DNA from: Mesopusillimonas faecipullorum
Lineage (GTDB): Bacteria; Pseudomonadota; Gammaproteobacteria; Burkholderiales; Burkholderiaceae_B
Assembly (NCBI RefSeq): GCF_020539505.1
Contig: NZ_JACDXW010000009.1
Coordinates: 1 to 58,839 of the forward strand
Length of the DNA: 58,839 nucleotides
Reading direction: 5' to 3'
The notes beneath the pieces are model-generated. The model worked only from the letters and a program-made list of their open reading frames with translations. It was not told the origin of the DNA and did not search any database. Both the position numbers and the translations under genes were made by a program. Every line of letters starts with the position of its first letter. Within the stretch, counting starts at the first letter, position 1. This document shows positions 52,404-58,839 of the stretch, piece by piece.

Positions 52404-54443
52404 CTACCCATGTTTTTGCAGTTCTTCCTTGGGGGCGGGGCGCCCAAACAAAAAACCCTGAAAGCGTGAAAAGCCCACCGAACGCAGGTACTCGAATTGC
52501 TCTTGGGTTTCTACCCCTTCGGCCACCGTTTGAAGCTCCAGTGTTCTGGCCAGAGCCAAGATGGCATCGGTAATGCCTTGGTCTTTAGGGTTATGCAAGA
52601 TGTCGCGCAAGAACGACCTATCTATCTTCAGGGTGTTCAGGGGAAGATCTTTCAGGTAACTGAGCGAGGAATACCCCGTCCCAAAGTCATCCAGGGCGAT
52701 TTTCACCCCATGACTTCTCAGGGAGTGTATTTTTTCGAGCAAAGTCTGGTCGATATTGCTGAAAAGCAGAGATTCGGTAAGTTCGAGACACAGTCCGGCC
52801 ACATTAATGCCTGTCCGGGTCACGATATCCAACAAATGCTGGCAAAATCCGGGCTCTTTGAATTGTCGGGCACTGACATTGACGCACATCAGCCATTTAG
52901 CGCGTACGGGGTCTTGTTGCCACTCTGCCAGCTCGCGACACGCGGTTTCTAGCACCCACAGGCCCACGGGCACGATCAAGCCACTTTGTTCAGCCAGCGG
53001 AATGAAATCGGCAGGTGCCACCAAACCACGCTTGGGGTGACGCCAGCGTATCAGCGCCTCCATTGCGCTAACCTCAGCCTGGCCATTGACGATAGGCTGG
53101 TAATACAGGCACAGCTCGTTACGCGCCACAGCACCGCGCAAATCGTTTTCCATGGCATTACGCCGATTGACTTCCTCCTGCTGGGAAATCTCGAAAAACA
53201 CCATGCAGTTGCGCCCATTGGCCTTGGCTCGATAGAGCGCCAAATCGGCCTGCTGCAGCAACTCTTCGGTCGAGGCGACGGTGCCGCGATACAAGGTGAC
53301 CCCCATGCTAGGAGTCGCGATCACTCCGCCAGCGCCCGAGTCTTCGAGCCCAGACAGATGATAAGGTCTACCCATAAGGGAGAATATCTTGGTGCTTACC
53401 TCGGAAACGCGTTGACAAGCCAACTGGTACTCTTGGCCCAGATCACTCATGATGATGACGAACTCGTCGCCCCCCATGCGAGCAACCGTATCACTTTTGC
53501 GCACACATTGGCTCAAACGTTCTGCCGCTTTGATAAGCAGCAAGTCTCCCTGACTATGACCATAAACGTCATTGACGTCTTTGAATTTGTCTAAGTCTAT
53601 GGACAGCAGCGCGCAATAACTACCCGTTCTTTCCGAGGCATAGCGGCTTTGCTCCATGCGATCCCACAGCAGTCTGCGGTTGGGTAGATTGGTCAGGGGG
53701 TCGTACAGCGCCAATTCTTTGGCTTGCTGCTGCACCTGCTTAAGTTTGGTGATGTCGGCGCGAATGGCGATGTATTTTTCGGGTTTACCGTCGGCCCCCA
53801 AGAAAGGAACGATGGTGCTGTACACCCAGTACAGTTCGCCATCTTTCGCTCGGTTGCAGATTTCTCCCTGCCAAATACGCCCAGAGGATATGGTTCGCCA
53901 TAGCTCGCCAAAAAAAGCGTGTGGGTGCGCACCCGAGTTCACTACCCTATGTGTCTTCCCATAGAGCTCGGCGCGAGAATATTTGGAGATCTCGCAGAAT
54001 TTTTCGTTGGCCCAGGTAATGATACCCTTGTCATCGGTCATGGCCACAATGGCGTGCGCATTCAGGGCACGCATAAAATCCCTGAGATCTTTTTTGGCAG
54101 TGACTTGCTCGGTATTGTCTTGGATGCAGAACATGGCGCCGGTCAATAATCCGGTATCGGAGCGGGTGGCTAGCACAGTGAGCTCTTGGGAGTTTGCACT
54201 GAGCACGGGTAAATGCTGGGCTTGTCGTTCACCCTCATCAAGCTGCAGCCCTTGAAACAAGGGCGCATGCAAATGCTTGAAGCCGGGCAAACCCGCTAAG
54301 TCTTCCCAGCCATAGCCAATCAAATCCGATCTGGACTTGCCCACGTAGGCTTCGAACAAAGCGTTGACATATCGTAGGCGCAGTTGCTTATCAAACCAGC
54401 CGGCGGCCAAGGGAAGCTCATGAAGAAAACGTTCAATATCCAT
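52404..54443 (-). CDS. PAS-PAS-GGDEF-EAL cyclic-di-GMP signalling protein
   Basis: The 679-residue protein has two PAS domains (ELPLAAGWFDKQLRLRYVNA; AIVAMTDDKGIITWANEKFC with a PAC motif). A GGDEF domain with intact MGGDEFVI active site and an EAL domain with EALIRWRHP, CLELTES and ALDDFGTGYSSL follow. Both catalytic sets look whole, so it could synthesise or degrade c-di-GMP, with PAS control. No membrane helices are seen. ATG 54443 is preferred to an in-frame TTG at 54482. It is convergent with yggX. Confidence 0.92.
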   Translation of the reverse strand: MDIERFLHELPLAAGWFDKQLRLRYVNALFEAYVGKSRSDLIGYGWEDLAGLPGFKHLHAPLFQGLQLDEGERQAQHLPVLSANSQELTVLATRSDTGLLTGAMFCIQDNTEQVTAKKDLRDFMRALNAHAIVAMTDDKGIITWANEKFCEISKYSRAELYGKTHRVVNSGAHPHAFFGELWRTISSGRIWQGEICNRAKDGELYWVYSTIVPFLGADGKPEKYIAIRADITKLKQVQQQAKELALYDPLTNLPNRRLLWDRMEQSRYASERTGSYCALLSIDLDKFKDVNDVYGHSQGDLLLIKAAERLSQCVRKSDTVARMGGDEFVIIMSDLGQEYQLACQRVSEVSTKIFSLMGRPYHLSGLEDSGAGGVIATPSMGVTLYRGTVASTEELLQQADLALYRAKANGRNCMVFFEISQQEEVNRRNAMENDLRGAVARNELCLYYQPIVNGQAEVSAMEALIRWRHPKRGLVAPADFIPLAEQSGLIVPVGLWVLETACRELAEWQQDPVRAKWLMCVNVSARQFKEPGFCQHLLDIVTRTGINVAGLCLELTESLLFSNIDQTLLEKIHSLRSHGVKIALDDFGTGYSSLSYLKDLPLNTLKIDRSFLRDILHNPKDQGITDAILALARTLELQTVAEGVETQEQFEYLRSVGFSRFQGFLFGRPAPKEELQKHG

Positions 54444-54482
54444 CTGTGTCCAAGTTGGAGTATGCGACGCGCCCACATGCAA

Positions 54483-54649
54483 AAATGCTCAATGACAATG
54501 GCGCTTAAGCTGACGCCATTTCATCACACCCTGTATTGAAACATAACTCCCTGAAACATTTTTTCTTAAAAGTAACCAGAAAATTCAGAAACGCAAGGAT
54601 GTAATTTTTTATTACACCTTATGGCGTTCATTATGTCTGCTCAAAATGC
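54483..54649. other. AT-rich intergenic region
   Basis: The region upstream of the GGDEF-EAL gene is AT-rich and contains A/T tracts. It presumably holds its promoter. I see no gene in it. Confidence 0.4.
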
Positions 54650-54686
54650 AAATAGCCCCATAGTTTTAAGGACTACGGGGCTATTT
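54650..54686 (-). terminator. Terminator of phoU
   Basis: AAATAGCCCC-A-TAGT (54650-54664) pairs with ACTACGGGGCTATTT (54672-54686) with one mismatch. On the minus strand it is followed by GCATTTTG. It lies 21 bases past the phoU stop. Confidence 0.8.
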
Positions 54687-54707
54687 GGCGACTCGAAGCG
54701 TAAGCAT

Positions 54708-55436
54708 TTACACGTCGTTGGCTTCCTCGCCAAAGTCATCACCGCGTGCTGCACGTTCGGTAGCCTTGATACCGGTATGACGCACGTCGTCTCCGCGTAC
54801 CATGTAGATAACGCGTTCGGCCATATTCTTGGCGTGATCCCCGATACGTTCTAGCGATCGGGCAATAAAAATAAAATCGATGGAACGTGAAATAGTGCGT
54901 GGGTCTTCGATCATGTAAGTAATGGTGTGGCGCAAAGCGGCTTTCCATTCTTTATCGACCTCTTTGTCGCTGCGCACAACCGTAGCGGCGTGCACTGCAT
55001 CTTCGCGCGCAAAAGCATCCAGCGTCTGGCGAATCATGCTGATGACGTCTTGCGTCATGTGCCTGAGCTCGACCACCGGCACATAATGATCATGAGACTC
55101 ATGCAGACGACGCGCCACTTTGGCTATCTTCTCGGCTTCGTCGCCACAACGTTCCATGTCGGTGAGCATCTTGGAAACGGCCAACAGAAACCGTAAATCA
55201 ACTGCCGTAGGCTGGTTGCGTGCAATCAGCAAACTGATACGTTCGTCGATTTCGACTTCGAGACGGTTGACTTCTTTTTCCCGCTCGCGAATCTGGTCGA
55301 CAACAGCCAAATCGCCGCTAATCAGCACAGCCATGGCGTCGCGAACCATGGTCTCAACCAAGCCCCCCATCTGCAAAAACATGGAACGCGTGGTTTCGAG
55401 ATCGGAAGTGAACTGTTTGTTCGTGTGCTCGGACAT
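54708..55436 (-). CDS. phoU: Phosphate signalling protein PhoU
   Basis: PhoU links the PstSCAB phosphate importer to the PhoR-PhoB two-component system and lowers Pho gene expression when phosphate is plentiful. The 242-residue protein has the two three-helix repeats: EVNRLEVEIDERISLLIARN and RFLLAVSKMLTDMERCGDEA, then in the second half RSIDFIFIARSLERIGDHAK. Both metal-binding E/D-x3-D patches (MERCGDEAEK and LERIGDHAKN) are intact. Start Met 55436 (MSEHTNKQF) is chosen. No pst or phoBR genes are in the window; it lies after rpiA with a 105-base gap. Confidence 0.95.
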   Translation of the reverse strand: MSEHTNKQFTSDLETTRSMFLQMGGLVETMVRDAMAVLISGDLAVVDQIREREKEVNRLEVEIDERISLLIARNQPTAVDLRFLLAVSKMLTDMERCGDEAEKIAKVARRLHESHDHYVPVVELRHMTQDVISMIRQTLDAFAREDAVHAATVVRSDKEVDKEWKAALRHTITYMIEDPRTISRSIDFIFIARSLERIGDHAKNMAERVIYMVRGDDVRHTGIKATERAARGDDFGEEANDV

Positions 55437-55541
55437 ATCAGCCTTGTCGCAGAAATCGGTTGGTAAACATTCGCAGACAGGCAAGCCGCACGCGACTTGC
55501 CTGTATTCCGGCCAGCTTACACCGGGATTGTGACGGTTTTG

Positions 55542-56222
55542 TTAAGCGTCGCGGCTTAGCCGGCGCACACCGTCAGCATGAGCCACCAAGGCAACATCGG
55601 CTGCTGACAGTGCAAACAAGCCGCAGGTAACCACCCCGGGTATGTCGTTGATGGTAGCTTCTAGCTGCTCGGGTTCAAGCATATTCAAGCCGGCGACGTC
55701 CAGAATGACGCACCCATTATCGGTCAGAAACCCTGCCCGCTCAAGCACATGTCCGCCTATCTCTTGCAGTCGACGCGCCACGATGGCGCGCGCCATAGGA
55801 ATGACCTCGACAGGCAAAGGAAAAGCACCTAAGCGTTCGACCAATTTGGTGGCATCAACGATACATACGAATTGGCGTGCGGCAGAAGCCACGATTTTTT
55901 CACGCGTCAGTGCACCGCCACCGCCTTTGATCATGCGTAGCTGCGTGTCGATTTCGTCCGCCCCGTCCACATAGAAAGGCATGGGTTCGGCGAGCTCATC
56001 CAAAGTAGTGACGGCTACTCCTAAACCTTGCATGCGCGCCGTGCTGCGCTCGGAGCTGGAAACCGCCGCTTTGAAGCGCCCTTTATGCTCGGCCAACAGA
56101 TCGATAAACAAGTCTACGGTAGAGCCTGTACCGACGCCGAGCACCATCTCGGGCTTGAGTTGCGGCACTATCAGGTCTATGGCTGCCTGGGCCGCCTGTT
56201 GCTTAAGTTGTTGTTGCGTCAT
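55542..56222 (-). CDS. rpiA: Ribose-5-phosphate isomerase A
   Basis: RpiA interconverts ribose 5-phosphate and ribulose 5-phosphate in the pentose phosphate pathway. The 226-residue protein has GVGTGSTV, VDGADEID with the catalytic Asp pair, and KGGGGALTREK. The start overlaps the stop of the ArsC-like gene (ATGA). It is the last gene of the overlapped run coming from the polyamine transporter. Confidence 0.97.
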   Translation of the reverse strand: MTQQQLKQQAAQAAIDLIVPQLKPEMVLGVGTGSTVDLFIDLLAEHKGRFKAAVSSSERSTARMQGLGVAVTTLDELAEPMPFYVDGADEIDTQLRMIKGGGGALTREKIVASAARQFVCIVDATKLVERLGAFPLPVEVIPMARAIVARRLQEIGGHVLERAGFLTDNGCVILDVAGLNMLEPEQLEATINDIPGVVTCGLFALSAADVALVAHADGVRRLSRDA

Positions 56223-56584
56223 GCGCCTGACTCCTGCAGCAAAGCCGCGTATTTTTTCTCAGAGAATCCCACCATGACCGTTTCGTCCTTGAGCAAGACG
56301 GGGCGTTTGATCAAGGTGGGAAACTCTGCGATCAGCGTTAGCCACGCGGCATCGTTTTCCGGTGCTTTACGATCCTCGGGCAAATTTCGCCAAGTCATGG
56401 AGGCTCGATTGACCAGTTTCTCCCAGCCCCCTAACTGCTCTTGCCAAGCCAAAAGCTGATTGGGGTCTATGGGGTCTTCCCGATAGTCAGTAAAAGTGTA
56501 AATCTGCTTATTGTCCTCTAGCCAAGCCAATGCTTTCACACACGTGCTGCAGCGTTTCAAACCATATAACTTCAGTTGACTCAT
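56219..56584 (-). CDS. ArsC/Spx-family thioredoxin-fold protein (YffB-like)
   Basis: The 121-residue protein starts LKLYGLKRCSTCVKALAWL with a CxxC redox site, and ends with IKRPVLLKDETVMVGFSEKKY, the cis-Pro region of the ArsC/Spx fold. The CxxC form and sequence match YffB-type ArsC-family proteins, which probably act as glutathione-dependent thiol reductases rather than true arsenate reductases. No ars genes are nearby. It overlaps potI upstream and rpiA downstream by 4 bases each. Confidence 0.88.
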   Translation of the reverse strand: MSQLKLYGLKRCSTCVKALAWLEDNKQIYTFTDYREDPIDPNQLLAWQEQLGGWEKLVNRASMTWRNLPEDRKAPENDAAWLTLIAEFPTLIKRPVLLKDETVMVGFSEKKYAALLQESGA

Positions 56585-57381
56585 AAAGACTCCCTACGGC
56601 CCTGCATGCGACTAGCCACTATGACGCATAAACCCACGACCAAAATAAACAAGGTGGCCAAAGCATTGATTTCTGGCTTTAAGCCCAGCCGGACCCGAGA
56701 GAAGACCTCTAGGGGAAGCGTGGTATACCCTGGCCCCGAAAGGAAGGATGCAATGACGACGTCATCCAGCGATAGGGTAAATGCCAGCAACCAGGCCGCA
56801 AGCAAGGCCGGCGCGATCAGCGGCAAGGTGACCACGAAAAAAACCTTTAATGGCGTTGCGCCAAGATCGAGGGCGGCTTCTTCGAAAGAACGGTTCAGAT
56901 CGCGTATGCGAGGTTGCACCACCACCGCCACATACGCCGTGCACAGAGTCACGTGGCCCACCCAAATAGTGAAGATACCGTTGCCTTCGGGCCAGCCGAA
57001 TAAAGTATTGAACTCGACAAACATCAACAATAACGAGATACCGAGAACGACCTCTGGCATGACCAGAGGCGCACTGAGCATGCCCACATACAGGCCAAAT
57101 CCGCGAAAGCGCCCCATACGCGCCAACACATAAGCCGCCCATGTGCCCAACGCCACGGAAGCGGTGGCTGTTAAAGCGCCGATTTTCAGCGATAGCCAAG
57201 CAGCCGACAGCAAAGCCTGATCATGGAAAAGCTCTACATACCATTTCAAGGAAAAACCCGACCAAGAAGTCATCAAGGCCGAATCATTGAAAGAGAAAAT
57301 GATCAATGTAGCGATGGGTATGTACAGAAAACCGTAGCCCAGCGTCAACACCAGCACACGCAGAAAGACTGACCCGTTCAC
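56581..57381 (-). CDS. potI: Putrescine/spermidine ABC transporter permease (PotI-like)
   Basis: The 266-residue inner-membrane permease has six helices and the EAA loop EEAALDLGATPLKVFFVVTLP, which contacts the ATPase. LSLDDVVIASFLSGPGYTTLP is the signature of PotC/PotI. Translation starts at GTG 57381, overlapping the potH stop (GTGA). With PotH it forms the membrane channel for polyamine uptake; the ligand is by family and could be another polyamine-like compound. Confidence 0.92.
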   Translation of the reverse strand: MNGSVFLRVLVLTLGYGFLYIPIATLIIFSFNDSALMTSWSGFSLKWYVELFHDQALLSAAWLSLKIGALTATASVALGTWAAYVLARMGRFRGFGLYVGMLSAPLVMPEVVLGISLLLMFVEFNTLFGWPEGNGIFTIWVGHVTLCTAYVAVVVQPRIRDLNRSFEEAALDLGATPLKVFFVVTLPLIAPALLAAWLLAFTLSLDDVVIASFLSGPGYTTLPLEVFSRVRLGLKPEINALATLFILVVGLCVIVASRMQGRRESL

Positions 57382-58286
57382 GAGCGCCCCTCCTGTGCCT
57401 GACGCATCTGGTTGTACTGAAACAGCACCATGGGCACCAAAAGCAGGGCCACCATGATGCAGGTTACAGCAGCCGCCATAGGCCAGTCGGTGTTGTTGAA
57501 GAACTCATTCCACATGACGCGACCCATCATCAAAGTATCGGCCCCACCCAGCATTTCAGGAATGACGTACTCGCCCACAGTGGGTATGAACACCAGCATG
57601 CCCCCTGCAATCACCCCTGGTAAAGACAAAGGCAAAGTGACCTGGAAAAACGCCTGCCAAGGTCTGGCCCCCAGGTCGTAAGCCGCTTCCAGCAAGCGTT
57701 GGTCAAACTTAACCAGCGTGGCATACACAGGCAGAATAAAGAAAGGCAGATAGGCATAGACCAAGCCTATATAGACAGCCAAATCGGTGCGATAGATTTC
57801 CAAAGGTGAGTCGATGACGCCCAAGCCCAGCAACACGCTGTTGAGCAAACCATCATTACGCAATATGCCCACCCAGGCATATACGCGCAGCAGCAATGAC
57901 GTCCAGAAGGGCAATATGACGGCCAGCAAAAGCAGATTGCGATGACGAGGGTTGCTACGTGCAATGCAGTAGGCCATGGGATACCCGATCAGCATGCAAC
58001 ACAAAGTCGTGACCGCCGCCATCTTAAGCGAACTCAGATAAGTGACCAGGTACAGGCTATCGGTAAAAAGCTGCGCATACGTGCGCAGGTGCAGCGTGAG
58101 CGAGAGTGCTTGATCCTCTAGGCCGAACAGTGCTGTGTACGGCGGTATGCCGAACTGCACATCGGAAAAGCTGATTTTGAGAACCAGCAGGAACGGCACC
58201 AAAAGGAAGATGGCCAACCAGGCAAACGGCGGCACGATGGCCAAACGTGAAGTCCAGCGTTGCGCGGTTTGGGCGGACAACCTCAT
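57378..58286 (-). CDS. potH: Putrescine/spermidine ABC transporter permease (PotH-like)
   Basis: The 302-residue permease has six helices, PFAWLAIFLLVPFLLVLKISF at the first helix, and the EAA loop LEAAYDLGARPWQAFFQVTLP. TVGEYVIPEMLGGADTLMMG is typical of PotB/PotH. The ATG overlaps the potG stop (ATGA) and the stop overlaps potI. Its ATPase partner potG is interrupted at the window edge, so this transporter may lack energy coupling unless a paralogue substitutes. Confidence 0.93.
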   Translation of the reverse strand: MRLSAQTAQRWTSRLAIVPPFAWLAIFLLVPFLLVLKISFSDVQFGIPPYTALFGLEDQALSLTLHLRTYAQLFTDSLYLVTYLSSLKMAAVTTLCCMLIGYPMAYCIARSNPRHRNLLLLAVILPFWTSLLLRVYAWVGILRNDGLLNSVLLGLGVIDSPLEIYRTDLAVYIGLVYAYLPFFILPVYATLVKFDQRLLEAAYDLGARPWQAFFQVTLPLSLPGVIAGGMLVFIPTVGEYVIPEMLGGADTLMMGRVMWNEFFNNTDWPMAAAVTCIMVALLLVPMVLFQYNQMRQAQEGRS

Positions 58287-58714
58287 GACGACAGCACCGT
58301 CGCGCTATCGCTGGCCCAGCTCACGTACACTTCTTCTTCAACGCCCGGAGCATCGTCCATAGCCAAAACCATGCTGGGCACATGTGCCTCTATGACATGG
58401 CTGGAATCAAGCCGGATTTGATAGCGGGCATGGCTGCCCATCCAGGCCACGTGACTGACCATGCCACGCGCCCAGTTGTGCTCGGTGGCGGGCGCCTCGC
58501 GCAATACGCGTATGTGTTCCGGCCGAATGGAAACATGGACTTCCATCCCTAAAGGTTCGTTGACACCGTGATTGACGTAAAACGACCGCCCGAGGCTCTC
58601 GCTTGCTATCACCACATGATCGGCCTCGTCCACGGTAATGGTGCCGGCAAATAAATTGGTTGAGCCTATGAAACCCGCGACGAAACGGGTACTGGGGAAA
58701 TTGTAGACTTCTGG
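58283..58714 (-). pseudogene. potG: PotG-like polyamine ABC ATPase, C-terminal part, interrupted
   Basis: The visible part begins EVYNFPSTRFVAGFIGSTNL, where the ATPase domain of PotA/PotG leads into the C-terminal regulatory OB domain (TOBE), and ends normally at 58283. Upstream of about 58714 the sequence turns into an unrelated frame that matches the end of an insertion sequence. The Walker motifs and signature are missing here. A remaining N-terminal half may exist beyond the IS outside the window. The last bases before the break (GGCGCCCAG) also seem out of frame with a Gly-Ala-Pro-Glu-Val reading. Confidence 0.75.
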
Positions 58715-58839
58715 GCGCCTCGAAAAACCTCCGCCTCGCCCGCCCTTGGTAAAATTACGACGTCCTGAACCCCGCAGCCTGCACCGATGAAACCACGCAC
58801 CGCCATCAAGACCGACCTGTTCGCCGACGAGCATCACCG
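58715..58839 (+). mobile_element. End of an insertion sequence interrupting potG
   Basis: From about 58715 the sequence no longer matches an ABC ATPase and reads toward a new plus-strand start codon at 58787. The left terminus seems to begin GGGCGCCTCGAAAAACCTCC, which resembles terminal repeats of IS5/IS1182-like elements. The other end is outside the window, so boundaries and target duplication are unconfirmed. Confidence 0.5.
58787..58839 (+). CDS. Putative IS5-like transposase, N-terminal fragment (cut by window edge)
   Basis: From ATG 58787 the frame gives MKPRTAIKTDLFADEHHR and leaves the window. The TDLFA stretch resembles N-termini of some IS5-group transposases, but 17 codons are too few for a firm call. 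Its position just inside a probable IS end within potG is the main support. No good ribosome binding site is visible. Confidence 0.4.
   Translation, partial: MKPRTAIKTDLFADEHH

Noticed and set aside
54621-54854. A small plus-strand frame over the phoU terminator
   Set aside because: It crosses the hairpin and the 3' end of phoU and has no ribosome binding site or motif.
56219-56584. An arsenate resistance gene
   Set aside because: The ArsC-like protein has a CxxC, YffB-type active site and there are no ars operon neighbours.

Overview
The window reads as chromosome of a betaproteobacterium in the order Burkholderiales, most likely family Alcaligenaceae. The grounds are recognition of the proteins (GuaA, GuaB, DnaE, HrpA, ArgA, RNase G, MsbA, a Porin_4 type porin) and a moderately high GC content; no database search was possible. 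Almost all of it is intact and gene-dense. The two ends are not: both are cut by insertion sequences.

Layout: 1-3905 is an accessory block on the 3' side of guaA. It holds two abutting IS3-family fragments, remnants of an AbiE module and a DUF2726-like gene, a zeta-type kinase with two small partner genes, and a VapBC pair whose toxin has lost a catalytic Asp. The last 16 bases of guaA plus about 80 bases of flank recur near 1570-1668, so the block looks like stacked remnants of islands that used the 3' end of guaA as attachment site. 3906-13735 has guaA and guaB on the minus strand, separated by a plus-strand SOS mutagenesis cassette (imuA-imuB-dnaE2 behind a perfect LexA box) and a CynX/NimT-type MFS transporter. 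13803-21042 is a phenylpropanoid module: MarR regulator, divergent feruloyl-CoA synthase, periplasmic binding protein, tannase/feruloyl esterase lipoprotein and porin. It would release, import and activate hydroxycinnamates; the hydratase/lyase step is not in the window.

21455-32237 carries an EAL-HDOD protein, a run of an SbmA/YddA-like ABC exporter, SirB2, patatin and TRIC-type channel, a divergent IclR/FAD-monooxygenase pair around a palindrome, a Tat-type serine hydrolase lipoprotein, a secreted peroxiredoxin and an unknown membrane protein. 32321-43124 holds two tRNAs (Val-GAC, Ser-GCT), RNase G and many envelope glycan genes (two GT9 heptosyltransferases, MsbA, a DUF218 protein, an O-antigen ligase-like protein, a polysaccharide deacetylase, a GT4). 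The GT4 start overlaps the stop of dnaE, which follows hrpA. 50586-54443 has argA, yggX and a PAS-PAS-GGDEF-EAL protein. 54708-58714 has phoU and a tightly overlapped potG-potH-potI-arsC-like-rpiA run; potG is interrupted at the right edge by another insertion sequence.
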